A stretch of 64,000 bases of DNA from Falciphora oryzae (GCA_000733355.1 JNVV01000053.1:62001-126000); one strand, 5' to 3'. Numbered from the stretch's first letter, positions 46,621-58,368 are shown. Numbers and translations are program-made. Notes: a model not told the origin generated them from the letters alone.

Positions 46621-49600
46621 CTTGGCTGTCTTTGGTGTGTCTTTTGTGATGGGACGGCTGGTTCCGTGGTATTGGTTGGTATTACAGGCCGGGTAGGGAG
46701 TGGATTATTTGGTATAGAGAGTAGACAAGGGACGATGACGACCAGGTCCAAAGGATAATAGAAATTAATGAGAGGGTCAGGAGAATGAGTCTAGCTCAGT
46801 AATACAGAGAAATGAAGCCCAAGGTGTATGTAAGTCGGATACTAGCACAGCCAGGAAGTCCAGGGTTAGGAGGGACCGGAAGGAGGGAGGAGGACGGGAG
46901 CCGGAAGACGGACTGGACAGGAGAAAAAAAGAGACGAAACGAAGACTTTAAAGTAGGACAGTCGGACAGACACCTGACAAGGGCCGAGCTCGCGCCAGGA
47001 AGGGGGAAAATCCCAGCGCGGATGGGAAACAATAATCGTGAACGACAAGTTCGGTCGTCGAGCCGCCACCGCCAGGGCCAGCCCCGACGTCGCAACGGAC
47101 GCCTTTGCCAAGACCTGCCCACGTCTGAGCTTCAGTATCACAAGCATTCCAGAGGGCCCGCAGCGGCGCTACCTTGGTCGGGCCGGCTCCACCGGCGGGA
47201 TCCCTGTCGGATCGGGGGCGATAACATCGATCCCCCCTGGCGCGCTGCGTGGGGGATCAAAACACGACTAGGGAGAGGCCGACAAAACAAACAAGCAGCT
47301 CGCCAAAAGACACCCCAATCTGTCAAAGAAGACCGCCGGGTGGGACACCAGCGCAGAGAGAGAGGTCAGGTCTTCCGGAGCGGGTCCAGGCCCTGTTTGA
47401 GAAGAGGGGAGCCTTCCCACCAGCAATCTTGCACGCCAAGACCTGGGCGAGTCGATCCAAACCTGACTTGTCTGGCCGCTGCCTGCCTCGCGAGGGCGGC
47501 CAGCAACGGCGGAGGAGAGCAGGAGACTAAGTCTGCGACTCGACATGTCCTGGGAGCGATCGGGTTCCCTGCTGCCTTGAGTTGTCTTTCCCTGAGGCGT
47601 TCAAAGCGCGCGCCCATCACGCCGGAGGTGCCAAGAGTCGAAGAGCGGCTGCCAGGAGCCGGGGGACATGTCCCGACGGGCAGGTGAAGCCGCGATGGTA
47701 TTCAGTGTGGTAGGTTGTATCGACGCTGCGGCGCCCCCTGCGATGCGGATCGCAGGGCGGCGGCGGCGAAGAAAAAAAAAAAAGGAGATGCGAAACAGCA
47801 TCCACAATCCCGGAATTCCCATTGTGAAAAAGCCCGCTTGCCCATCAGAGCGTGGCCGTTTTCCTTCCTTTTTTTTGCCAAGGCGAGTCAGAAACGAGGT
47901 CCGGGCTCAAGCCCCCAGTGACATTGGGCACAGACCCCACATGCTAAGCCCTCGCCCAGCCGGCTGTCCAAGACCTTCCAAGCCCGCCCACCAAGCACGG
48001 TTGGCGCAGACGGCAGAGGCACGGCTTTTCGAGAGTCGTGCCAGCCGGTCTTCAATGACGTGGGAGAGTACGTCTCGACTCTCGCAAGCGACAAAGCTTT
48101 TGCCAACCTTATAATGCGCGGCGCAACTCGCGTTGTCATGCTGCTATCCGCGTGCTCGACAGGGTCGATCATGCCTTGACAGCGGCTAGCACACCACTAC
48201 AGACGTGCGGTCTTTTTGAAGGTCCAGTCCGGTGTGCTGCGCAGGAAAAGCCCCGGGTGTCAAAGCTCGTGCGGGCGTCCGCAGAGTGCCAGAGTGCGCC
48301 AGAGCAAGGGTCCCACACGTCGCGCACCCCAGTCGATATGTCGGCCCTGCATCCAGACAAGTCGAGACGCCCAGGGGGGGCCAAGAGATTGTCGATTTCG
48401 ATTCGCAGCGATGCGCAGAGACAAGCAAATCTGGGGGGCCCGCATGGCGTACATCTTTTCTCTTGCCTCTTGGCTGTCTTGGGTGCTCACACACTCACTC
48501 CCGCTGTGGACGATAGCCCCTGTCTGCTACCGGTGGTGCGCATTTCGCTTTTCCCCCTCGCGCTTTTCAAGAATCCCATCCCGTCAGAGAAAAGTCGACG
48601 AGGGCATTGGTCGCTCTTGGCATCTGCGGCTATATCTTGCGCGCGTCCCCGGCATGCCGTTGTGCCAAGCACTCTGAAGCCTTCAAGGGGCCGTCCCAAC
48701 GGTGGCCCCCGTTCACCGAGAAAAAGCCCGCTTGAATTGAAATGTCGGGGAAGGTTTAGACGGGAGGAGGCGCGTGCGGTCCAGTCTGGGACCAGCTCCT
48801 CTGGTCGCATAGGCAATCCGAGTGCCCATTCTGCAGGACCTTGACCTCAGCTTCGAGTGATTGCTCATCACGGCTTTGACACAAGACCCAAATACTGCCT
48901 AAGCCTTGACTTGTGTAGCACTGCCGGTCGTGGGCATTCGCATGGGAAACTGAGGTGGACGCCAAAGCTAAACTCGAACTAGCAGACACCGATATGAGCA
49001 GTATCGACTCTGCTTGGTACGGGGAGCCCTGCGGCTGTGTCGAGTCAGGCTGGAGCGCTAGCCGTCGGCCTGTCCCGCCACAGGAAGCAGGAGGTGCAAC
49101 CAGCTTCGTGTTCTGCCGCAGCCACAGCCCCTTCTTCCGGCGGACCAACGCCATGATCAAACCGAAGGCGGCCAGGAGAAGTACACTTCGGGGTAGCCTG
49201 CATACCTATGGTTGCTCGGCGACATTGAGGAAGCCCAAGCGCCACGTCTCCAACGCAGTTCGAGACGAAATCCAAAAGCACCAGGGGCATACGTAGGATG
49301 AGGCCAGACGGAACGGGCATAGAAACGACACCAAGGTAAGCTGCCATCGCCCGATGTATGGATATGCTGAATGCTTCTGGTTGGCCTTGCTGAGGGCGAA
49401 GGCGCCGCTAGTTGTGCCAGGGCTCCGTGGCCACTAGAGAACAAGCTGTACCCGCTCAAGCCGAGGGCCGGCAGCTCCAAAATTCCATTTCTTACCTGAT
49501 ATGGCGCCCGATAGAACAAGCTTTCACACGAGCGACTCGACGATGGGTCTTCGAGCATGCGCTTCACAACGTGCCCGTGATACCCAACGCCTGGGTGGCT

Positions 49601-50570
49601 CTGCACAGAAACGAGAAGCCGACGTCGAGCTCGAGCGCCAACCGGGTGCACTGCGAACGACTAGCAACAACTCTGTTCTCCAAGAGCTCTAGTCAATGGA
49701 CCTGAAGTGCGAGAAGGGCTGACTCGAGAATGACCGAGTCCATCCGGTACTCGAGCCAGATTACCTGCCGAAATCCCTTCTAGCCTTGGCTGGCTTCCGA
49801 GTCGTCCTTCTTACCCATACCGAATAAAGCGCCCGTACAGAACTACTCAGGCCGAGGACCTGCCACAAAGACTTCGGCGGCTTTCGGGCGGAACGAGTCG
49901 CATGGAGCTACGGCCGGGGCAGCTCGGTGTCAACGGTGCGATTTGAACCGATTCCCTCCGCAATACCCTCGAGCCGGACTAGCTGCCCAGAACATATCCA
50001 GCTGATCGATGAAGAAAACCAACCCCATTCTCCACGAGATATCCCGAGATTCCGGTGAAAGCATAGAGAAGTAAGACGTCTTGTTTCCGGTCAGCGCTTC
50101 GATAGGCTGTCGAGCTGGGTCACGGATGCTCGAGGCGCGCCTCAATCTCCTCGTTCCTCGTCGTCAGGGGACGGGTAAGCAGCTTGGGCGCGAAGCCGAG
50201 GTCCTGCAGCCGATCCATCAATACATGAGCAGAGAGCCGTCATGGTCGGCTTTCGTGTCGACCGTTGCCCTACCCTATACCCCTCCTATTAAACCTACCC
50301 GACCTACCCTACATCTCCTCGTCGGTCGCCACCTACCCTGCGCCCTTCGCATGCGGTCCTGTCCCCTTCTCTAAAAGGGTAGCACTAGAAGACAGGAACT
50401 TACACTGATACGCAGTGGGTATCGGGTTTGTAGTGGTTAGCGACACCTTTGGTGGGAAAGCGATCGAGTCCTCTCGCACGTCGCCTAGACTTTCTGCCAA
50501 TATAGTTCCCCCTCGCGATTATGACAAGCACATACAACCATACCTACTGGAATATACGGGATCCCGTCCG
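46621..50570. other. About 3.9 kb without a recognisable gene
   Basis: Promoter of the secreted-protein gene at the left. The rest shows overlapping low-complexity frames and no domain. From about 49.4 kb the sequence has the look of decayed coding or transposon DNA, but I cannot name a family. Pyrimidine-rich low-complexity sequence at about 50270-50340. Confidence 0.45.
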
Positions 50571-50587
50571 CTCTCCCTAGTCAAACC
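50571..50587 (+). repeat. 17-bp direct repeat, copy A
   Basis: CTCTCCCTAGTCAAACC, repeated exactly at 51789-51805 and 52877-52893, bounding the two LINE-derived segments. Confidence 0.85.
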
Positions 50588-51805
50588 ACCTTCCTCCCGA
50601 AAAATTTTCCTGTCGGACCCACTGTTAGTGACCGCTAAGGAAACCCGGCCATTTTGGTGTTCCGGGCCACCAAAATGAGCCGGCTGCACAACAGGTTCTA
50701 ACAGGCCAATTGGCCTTGTTTGAACCGCGTTCTCCGACTCCTTTCAACAACGACGCCGGCAACGCAACTGGGCCAAAAGAGCAGAGAATGGCTGGCAAAG
50801 GTATAGGGGGTGCCTATTGCCAGTCGAGAGGAAGGCCTGCACCCTATCGCCCAGGGCGCGCCTCGCGCGCGCCGAAACCCCGACAATCGGATTGCTCCAA
50901 CCTCCGCGCATCACCAGACCGCCCTTTGACTTTTGTCGCCTTCGCCTCGCGAACTTACAAGCCGAACGACTCGAACGCACAAAAAGACTGCAGGCCGGCA
51001 AGCAGTTAGAACACATTGGACGAATAGCCGGCCCGGCCGCCGCCGTCCCCCGCCACACACGCGACACTTTCGGTCGTACACATACGCGACCCTTTCGGTC
51101 GTACACACACGCGACTCCTCCTCGGTCGACCGCATCCCGACGATACGCACGGCGCAAGATTGGCCTGTTTAAGCTTTTGCTTAAGCACGCACGCGCAAGA
51201 TTGGCTTGACGCCCGCGCCTCTGTTTGTTGCCACGCGGTGACTATATTGAAGTATAGGTGGCATCGCACGCGCAAGATCTTAACGCGGCTCTGTTTGCCA
51301 ACCGTGAAGTGTTACGAATTGCCGTGCACCACGTTGGCAAGCCGCGCAGCGTACTCGTTCGATGCGAGATAAACACACAAAAAGTACACAGGGTTGGAAT
51401 TAGGCCCTCCAGCCCCCGAATTTTCTTTCTTTGGCCGGGCCCAGGGGGGGTTTATTGCGATCCCTCCCGCCACACCCGGCCTTACTCTTTTTCCAGCACT
51501 CTACCGGCCGACAGCTTTCACTACCACCAACAGCAGCGCTCACAGCGCCCCGGCGTTTATTCGCCCTTTCTTTTGCCAATTACCCGCTCACCAACAAAGA
51601 GCGCCGGAATGCGGCCCGAACTTCGTATGCCTTGGGCTTGCCCTTTGGTTTGATTTTGTTAGCCGCCTTAATAGCAACACGTAGCCTAGTGTCAAGCTTA
51701 GGTAGCGCTAGCACGTCGTATGCCCCCTGGGAGGCAGGGACTGGTAGATCCCGACTATAACGACGTTAAATATACTCTCTCTCTCTCTCTCTCCCTAGTC
51801 AAACC
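50588..51805 (+). mobile_element. LINE-derived segment 1 (shares 3' end with segment 2)
   Basis: From about 51430 to the (CT)n tail near 51776 the sequence closely matches 52535-52880, in direct orientation: a GGCCGGGCCCAGG block, GAGCGCCGGAATGCGGCCCG, GGTAGCGCTAGCACGTC and a CT-repeat tail. Upstream of 51430 it is unlike segment 2 and no reverse transcriptase is visible. A hairpin-forming inverted repeat lies at about 50646-50683. Confidence 0.6.
51051..51126. repeat. Minisatellite, about 26-bp unit, three copies
   Basis: Three head-to-tail copies of a unit around ACGCGACCCTTTCGGTCGTA inside LINE-derived segment 1; the third is diverged. Confidence 0.85.
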
Positions 51806-52430
51806 GGCTAATGGCTTTTTAAGCACGGCCCCCGACAGCTCACAAGGGGCCTTTAAAGAGGTCCATTACTTTATGGACAAACACCGGGTGCACGTCCGTT
51901 GGTCCCCGGGCCACACTGGAATCCCCGGGAACGAAGAGGCCGATGCCGAAGCAAAGCTAGGATCGGCTTTGCCGATACCCCAACACTCCAAGCCAACGGT
52001 GGCCGGAGTAAAGGCTTTAGCCCGGAAGATGGCCCGGGACGCCCGAAACACCTGGTTCGAAAACAGCCTCCCGGACCGGTATAAGGCTATAGGCCTCCCG
52101 CCGGTACCACGGCCCGCACCCGAAGCTTTACAGCTACACCGGAAGGTGTTACAGCGGCTGATAGCCGCACGTACAGGGCACGGGGATTTCGACTGGTACC
52201 ACCGAAAGTACCAGCACGAAAACGATAACCCGTGCCGCTGCGGAAGAAACAAGTCCCCCTCCCACCCTGTATATTGCAGGCTGGCCAAGGCGGCAGAAGA
52301 CAAGTGGCCTACAACGGACCCCTCCCCGGCTTTTGACAGGCCCGGATATTGGAAACGGCTATTGCAAAAGCCTTTCCTTTTTGCTTCGTTCGTTGAAGCT
52401 ACCAACTACTACATTATCGCTGGGCGGTAG
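51806..52430 (+). pseudogene. C-terminal fragment of LINE ORF2 (RNase H domain, Tad1/I-like)
   Basis: An open frame of about 200 codons reads the end of an RNase H domain (VHVRWSPGHTGIPGNEEADA) followed by a Cys/His cluster (CRCGRNKSPSHPVYC), as at the end of fungal Tad1-type LINE ORF2. Endonuclease and reverse transcriptase are missing, so this is a truncated copy. It has no internal stop, unlike the gypsy elements to the right. Confidence 0.82.
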
Positions 52431-52893
52431 TAACAGGGCCTAAATAGCCCGCATTTAACCTATTTTCCTTCTTTGCAGTTTTCACTTTTCCTTTGTACTA
52501 TTAGGACTAGCAGTAGGCTCGTTAGTCCCCCGCACCTCCGGCCGGGCCCAGGGGAGGTCCCGAGGACCCCCCCGCCCAACCCGGCCTTGCCCCCTTTCCG
52601 GCACACCCGCCGGCCGACAGCACTACTACCACTCGCAGCGCTTCACAACGCCCCGGCGTATATATATACGCCCTACCGCCGATCGCCCGCTCACTAGCAA
52701 GGAGCGCCGGAATGCGGCCCGACTTCCGTGTGCCTTCGGGTTTAATCTGCTAGCCGCCTTAATAGCAACATGTAGCCTAGTGTTAAGCTTAGGTAGCGCT
52801 AGCACGTCATATGCCCCTTGGGAGGCAGGGACTGGTAGATCCCGATATAATGACGTTAAATATACTCTCTCTCTCTCTCTCCCTAGTCAAACC
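51806..52893 (+). mobile_element. LINE-derived segment 2, 5'-truncated, with RNase H end of ORF2
   Basis: Contains the C-terminal end of a non-LTR retrotransposon ORF2, a 3' UTR homologous to segment 1 and a (CT)n tail, and is bounded by the 17-bp repeat. The tail is CT-rich rather than poly(A). Confidence 0.8.
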
Positions 52894-53248
52894 AGTAAGG
52901 GCCTTTTTGACTAGGAGGGAGCATTTGGGGTCCGGGACCTTAACACTCTAGCCAATAGCCGCCCGCCATTGGCGCCCCCCCCCTCTGCCCCTTTCTATAC
53001 TCCACACCTTGTAAATGCAGCACCTCCCTCCGATTTCTCAGCGTTTCTCCCTAAAAAAGGAATTCTGTTCTTAAACACATGTCACACGGAAGAACCTGTG
53101 GACTCACCTAATCGGCCCCACAGAAGGTCCGGGAACCGGTATAGGTGCCCAACGGCCCCGAGGCCTAAAGGCCGAAGGCCGGGGGGCAGTGTGAATCATG
53201 TACTCAATACTTCGCACGGATTACAGGGTGGTTTATATAAACCCTGCC
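52894..53248. other. Transposon-derived intergenic sequence
   Basis: No coding sequence recognised. A G-rich stretch ending GGCCGGGGGGCAG at about 53190 followed by TGTGAATC resembles a polypurine tract next to an LTR, but no partner LTR is in the window. Confidence 0.35.
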
Positions 53249-53363
53249 TGTCACGGGACAAGACCAAGGTTGTACCACGTGCACCACGAAGGCAAAAGAG
53301 GAACGTTGTTGTAGCTGGGACTACAACCGTGCGAGGTCCTTATCAAGGGATCGCACCGTGACA
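53249..53363. mobile_element. Solo LTR of a miniature LTR element (115 bp, TSD CTGCC)
   Basis: Begins TGTCACGGG, ends CCGTGACA and is flanked by CTGCC on both sides (53244-53248 and 53364-53368). Identical by eye to the terminal repeat at 58369-58483. Confidence 0.9.
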
Positions 53364-53884
53364 CTGCCATCTCCTATGTCCTCCATGAAAGATTCCTTTT
53401 TCCTCAAGCATTTTTTAAGCCCATAGAAAGATTATCTGCAATATAGAGATCCTTCTCCAAGCCGTTTTTAACCCTTTGTTACAAATAATCTTTTTACGCT
53501 TTGCCCCCTAACGGAAGCCTCACTATCTTTCCTCCTAAGCTTTGGAGAAGCCCTGTTAGTCGGCACCCCTAAGCCCCAACTGTTGCCTTTTTTAGCGAAT
53601 AAAACCCTGGGGCCACACCACAGACATTTTAACTGTTACCGGTGTTTTCGAACGGGTGAAAGCGAGAAGAATATATAAAAGGGTCGTTTCACCCTCTCAG
53701 TCGTTCTGGCGAAATCACGGGATTCCAAAAAAGGCCGGAGGATTTCCTTTTGTCACGGGACCAAGCCCAGCACACCTATATTTAGCTAGAGATCCGCCGG
53801 CCCCCTCCGGGGCCAGCGGTCTTTCTCCTTCGTACAACAACAAACCTTCAACCTAATACCCAACTGCCGCGCCGTGACAGTTTA
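53364..53884. other. Probable LTR / leader of the outer Ty3/gypsy element
   Basis: A TATA-like ATATATAAAAGGG at about 53672 and a block from TGTCACGGGACC (53751) to GCCGTGACA (53879) lie directly upstream of gag. This may be the U3-R-U5 of the outer element, ending at 53879. The LTR start is unresolved because the other LTR is outside the window. Confidence 0.4.
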
Positions 53885-54868
53885 TTGCACCTCAAACCAA
53901 AAAACACGGAACGATTCCACAACGTTCCGCTCCTTCCCCAATACCTCGAAAGCGGCGCCGCAACGACGAAACCCGGACACCTCGGAAAAGGCCCCAACAT
54001 CCCCGCCACCCTAACACAACGAAACCTAACCCAAAACCCGACAGCGTTACACCAACGCAACACCATAACAAACCCAGCCGAAACCCCTTTACCCTTTAAC
54101 CCCGTCCTAGCATTCGGACTCTTTTCCGGATACCCAGCCTTGTAAGCCCTAGCATATAAAAATGGCGAAAACTACGCAAAATTATATCGCGACCTTATTA
54201 ACGGCCAAACCTCGCCAGCGTTCCGCCAGCTCAAACAGCTAATAAGTTTCCTAAACGGCAAAATCGCTTTGTTGTAGGACGAAATAATAACCCTTTAAAG
54301 CGACGACAACGCGAACACCCAACAAATCGCTAAGCTAAAAGCGGAAGCCCAAAAACGCAACGCCACTATAACGCGTTTAAACGCGGAATGCGACCGGTTA
54401 ACCCGGCAACTTGCACTACCACAAGCCCCCCAACCACCGGGGCTCCACCCCAATACCGCCAACACCCCGACTATCATTACCCCTGGAACCTCCCGCACGC
54501 AATCCCCGCTACCTTCCCTAACTACTAACACCCCGCCGGCGACCCAAACCGCTCCCACCGGCGTTACCCCGGCGTTCCGACCGGTAGGCGCAAAACCACC
54601 CCTTTTTTCGGGAGCATATGCAGACGACGCCCAACGGCAGGAGGAATATGTCACGTAAAAATCACTCCTTAATATCAAATTCACCCTCGACAGCGCCTTA
54701 TACCCCACACCGGCGACCAAAATCCTATACGCGGCCCAGCGGCTTTTAAAAAACGCGTACAAACACGTTCGAAACGCTGTCGATTCGGTGGCGGAACACC
54801 CGGGCACACCTTCATTATAAGCCCGCGGCTTTACTGATTGCGCTTCCCTTTTCGACCTGCTCGACCCG
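53885..54868 (+). pseudogene. Outer Ty3/gypsy gag, N-terminal part (RIP-damaged, interrupted)
   Basis: A gag-like frame with several in-frame TAA/TAG codons, a coiled Gln/Asn-rich segment, a Pro/Thr-rich stretch and the start of the capsid region (SLLNIKFTLDSALYP). It reads into LLDP at 54868, where the inner gypsy is inserted, and resumes at 63045 as VYKIQNTK, restoring one frame across the insertion after removing one ACCCG copy. Confidence 0.75.
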
Positions 54869-55352
54869 TGTTACAATCAGGCTCTATTCCTAAGGTAGGA
54901 CACCTAAAAAAAGTGCATAAACAGTACACTTAACAGGGGTTGCTTTAAAGGAACTGGGAAACTGGTAACAAAGGTTTAAATTGCTTGCCTAAAGGGGTAC
55001 TTTAGAACTAACTTAGGTTAACTGATGCCGATGCCTCAGTTAAAGCTATCTAACCGTGGAAAACCCTTTCCCTTATATACACGACCTAATCCTTCCTAAT
55101 TTATGCTATGTCTGCTATGTCGCATATCAAACATATCGCTTTAAAAACCTGTGCTATATCTGCTATATCGCATATCAAACATATCACCCTAAGGACCTGT
55201 GCTATGTCTGCTATATCGCATATCAAACATATCACTTTAAAGTTACGTATCCTTTTACGTAACCCTTCCTTTTCCAAATGCGGGGTTAAAAGTGCTTCCT
55301 TCCCGGGGCTTAACCCAAACCTCCTATCCCCGCCACCTATATGGTCGTAACA
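54869..55352 (-). repeat. Inner gypsy 3' LTR (484 bp)
   Basis: TG...CA ends. Contains three copies of a CTATATCGCATATCAAACAT-type motif. Homologous along its length to 62159-63039 minus the insertion there. Confidence 0.93.
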
Positions 55353-55465
55353 TTAAATCCCCTTTTTTAAGCCAAATCCCTTTAGCTATATCTGCTATCC
55401 CTTCCTTTTATTAATAATAAATACTTTCCTTCCTTGCCATTTCCCATCCCCTTGCTTTTAACAAA

Positions 55466-56026
55466 ATGTCGGATCGGGTACAAAAACGAAAAACTCCTAT
55501 TACGCGTTCAACTGTTCGTCGCGACAACCTCCTTGCCGCCCTCATTTCTTCTTCAATTGAAATACCTTCCTATTTTTTTTGCGAAGCCTTAAATCGTTCC
55601 TATTGCAAAGTTTTTCCTTAAAACTTTTCCCAATGCGTAAAATATGTCCGTTAAAGCCGTTCCCGCTACGACGTACTAAGCCCTTCGCTTGCACAACTTT
55701 AAAAGCTTTAGCATTAATTCATATAACGTAAAGCTAAATTAGAAGCTATTAAAAAGGAGCGTCGCCTCATTAACGCAAAAATAAAACGTTTGCGAAAACA
55801 GAAAAAGGTGTGGTTGGAAAAAAAAATGCGTGCGATACGTCGGGGTATCGACAGTTTGGAAAAGCTAAAGCGGATTAAGCGGGAGGAGGCCGAAAAAGCT
55901 GCCACGCAAACCCTTACTACGCCTTTTGCCCTATTTGCCCCTTCCTTTCCTCCGCTATCGCCTTCCTTTTTAAACTGGCCGGGTCCCGAGGTCAATCCTG
56001 CCTTCGACTTAGGTATTTTTTTTTAA
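55466..56026 (+). pseudogene. Accessory reading frame antisense to pol, in the inner gypsy
   Basis: One constant frame of 187 codons starts MSDRVQKRKTPITRSTVRR and ends PAFDLGIFF, interrupted by six stops of the kind RIP makes from CAA, CAG or TGG. The N-terminal half has Cys residues in a small zinc-knuckle-like cluster (FFCEALNRSYCKV ... SQCVKYV). The C-terminal half is a basic coiled coil (INAKIKRLRKQKKVWLEKKM, then RAIRRGIDSLEKLKRI). It lies between integrase and the 3' LTR on the opposite strand from pol. I recall intact proteins of this layout in other fungal genomes near gypsy elements. Function unknown. Confidence 0.65.
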
Positions 56027-56061
56027 TCGGGTAAATCGTGAAGTTCCTAACAACTTCCTTA

Positions 56062-56131
56062 AGTCCTATAACACACTAGGTGTAGCTTTGGCTTTTTTGC
56101 CGAAGTTTCGGGTTCGAATCCCGGCAGGGCC
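56062..56131 (+). other. tRNA-like sequence with intact B box
   Basis: GGTTCGAATCC at 56111-56121 sits in a T stem (TCGGG/CCCGG) followed by CAGGGCC. The expected 5' partner GGCCCTG reads AGTCCTA, differing only by transitions, as RIP would produce. The anticodon region (GGC TTTTTT GCC) does not fold canonically, so this is a relic at best. Confidence 0.3.
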
Positions 56132-56262
56132 GTTACTAGGGAACCAATTATCGAACTTCGGTGGTTGGTTTTTTAATATGTTTTTTGCTAACCTTTTAAC
56201 AGGCGCTTCCGCTAATACTCCGCTAGCGCTTCCTAACAATTCCTAAGGTTTATCGCTTTTTC

Positions 56263-56643
56263 CTACGTATTTTCCTCGTAGCCGTACCTTTTCCATTTAA
56301 TTAAATACTTTTTAAAGCGTCGCTTTATGCGTTCGTTTAAAAATTTTTCGATTTCGTACTTTTGCTTTAGGTCGACTTCTATTAACTCGCTGCTTTCCGT
56401 TCTAAGCGGTGCTAGTTTTAGCAAAAAAACGTGAAAAATTGGGTGGATTTCCATAATTAGGGGGAATTGTAATTCGTAATTAACGTTTAATACCACCTTT
56501 TTCACCTTAAACGGCCCAAACTTTTTGTAATCCAGCTTGTCATTTGGTCGTTTCGTTTTGATATTGCGGCGTAAAAAATAAACGCTATCCCCCTCCTTAA
56601 AAATCGGTCCCTCGATCCTTTTCTTATTAGCTTGTATAGCCAT
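56263..56643 (-). pseudogene. Inner gypsy integrase C-terminus and chromodomain
   Basis: Reads a GPF/Y-type segment (KFGPFKVKKVVLNVNYELQF) and then a chromodomain ending KYLIKWKRYGYEENT. Open by chance over 126 codons, but the upstream frame is broken. Confidence 0.85.
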
Positions 56644-56997
56644 TCGTTATCGTAGCTTTTCGAGCTTTACCTAAAGATTTTTGTGCAGTTTGGTAAGCTC
56701 CGTTACCTGGATTTCCGCTGCTAGGGCGTGTAATCCTGCCTTAGGTTCTCCGTACACCGTAAGTATATACCCGTAGTTTGCAAAAAACGGTGTGGTTTCC
56801 GTACTTTCGTATTTTAAGCTGTTATACGCAAACTGCGCCATAGGAAGCAATTATACCCAATCCGTTTGTTTGTAGTTAACGTAGTAGCGAAAGTACTATT
56901 CCATAATTTAGTTCGTTCGTTCGGTTTATCCGTTTGTTTCCGGATAGTACGCTATTAACAAAGCGTATCCGGCTCCCAATTTGGATACAAACGCGCG

Positions 56998-57267
56998 CTA
57001 AAACTTGCTTATAAACAGCTTATCCTTATCCGTAACGATATGCTTTAGCACTCCGTACTTTGCGATTATATGCCGGATAAAAATGTACGCTAACTTTATA
57101 ACGTTACTTGCCTTTTTGTAAGGTAAAAACAAAGCGTATTTAGTAAACCTATCCACCACTACTAGGATACTATTATAACAAACGTTCGTTAGGGGCTCTT
57201 TTAACCTTAATAGTTTAACAACGAAATCTGCTATAACATATTGCCATGCCTTGCTAGGCGCTGGCAA
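56998..57267 (-). pseudogene. Inner gypsy integrase catalytic core fragment
   Basis: Shows WQYVIADFV, SILVVVDRFTKYALFLPYKK and IVTDKDKLF, the first two acidic positions of the DDE integrase. Stops on both sides. Confidence 0.88.
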
Positions 57268-58368
57268 AGGTTACAATAACCCATAAAGCTTGTATCGGCT
57301 GGCTTTGTTTTTTGCGCAACTTTCACAATTTTTAATTGCTTCCTGTACTTTGGCTCGAATTCTAACAAACCCGTAATATTATCGTAGCCTTTTCCATGTT
57401 TTGGTCACTCCCTAATAGCTATAGGCCAATTGCCCGTGGATTTGCTAAATCCTTTTAGGAGTTCATTCCTTTTGCCTAGCTGTTTTTGCTAATACCCGCT
57501 ACGCCGGAACCAGAAATCCGTTTAAGCCTTAGGCGAGTATTATACGAGTTTTTTTTGAAGTATTAACCTCGTGGTTTAATTGGCGACTAAAAGCGTCCGC
57601 CCGTCCGTTTTCCGATCCCTTGCGGTATTTAATCCGGATATTATAATTTTAAAGGAACTCACTTTATCGGATTTGCCGTTTGTTTAGGTTTTTGCTAGTG
57701 GTAAAGTGTAACAAGTTTTTATAGTCCGTATGCACTACAACCTAATGCTTTGCTCCATACAAATAAGGTTTCTATTCCTTTAATGCCCTAATAATAGCGA
57801 AAAGTTTTTTATTATAGATTTGGTAATTTAACTTAAATCCATTAAATTTTTGCGAAAAAAAGGCGCAAAAGTGCAGCCTTTTTTGCTCGTCCCTTTGTCT
57901 AAGTTATCCTCCGATTGCGAAATCTAACGCATCGGTTTCTACCTCGAAAGGTTTATTTGGGTTTGGCATAGCTAAAACTGGTTTTTATAAAACGGCTTTC
58001 CGCAATAGTTCGAAAGCTTTTTATTTTTGCTTCCCCCAATGGAATTGGGTATCGTTTTTGGTAAAATTCGTAAATAGTGCAGCCTTTTTGCTAAAATCGC
58101 GGATAAACCGTCGGTAAAAGTTTATAAACCTTAAAAAGCTTCGGACCTCCCTAACGTTCGTAAATACAAGCTATTCTTTAACCTCGTGCACTTTTTTGGG
58201 GTTTATACGAACTTTTCCGGGTGTAATAATAAAACCTAAAAAAACGACCTTTTACGTATACTATATACATTTTTTTAGGTTAATTAAAAGCTTAGCGTTT
58301 TGCAGTTTTTGCAGCATTTTATGCATATGCTTTTTATATTTTTCTAATGTTCCCGAAAAGATTAGGAT
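57268..58368 (-). pseudogene. Inner gypsy RNase H and 3' part of reverse transcriptase
   Basis: Broken frame reading IFSGTLEKYKKHMHKML, VVFLGFIITPGKVRINPKK, the connection region FINFYRRFIRDFSKKAAPFT and an RNase H start KPFEVETDALDFAIGG, with many stops. Confidence 0.8.

Noticed and set aside
50646..50683. Inverted repeat around CCATTTTGGTG as terminal repeats of a DNA transposon
   Set aside because: The two arms are separated by only a few bases and form one hairpin; no transposase or second end found.
53751..53879. Possible fourth copy of the miniature LTR (TGTCACGGGACC ... GCCGTGACA)
   Set aside because: Ends resemble the 115-bp LTR but the interior differs and no 5-bp target duplication flanks it; more likely the end of the outer gypsy LTR.
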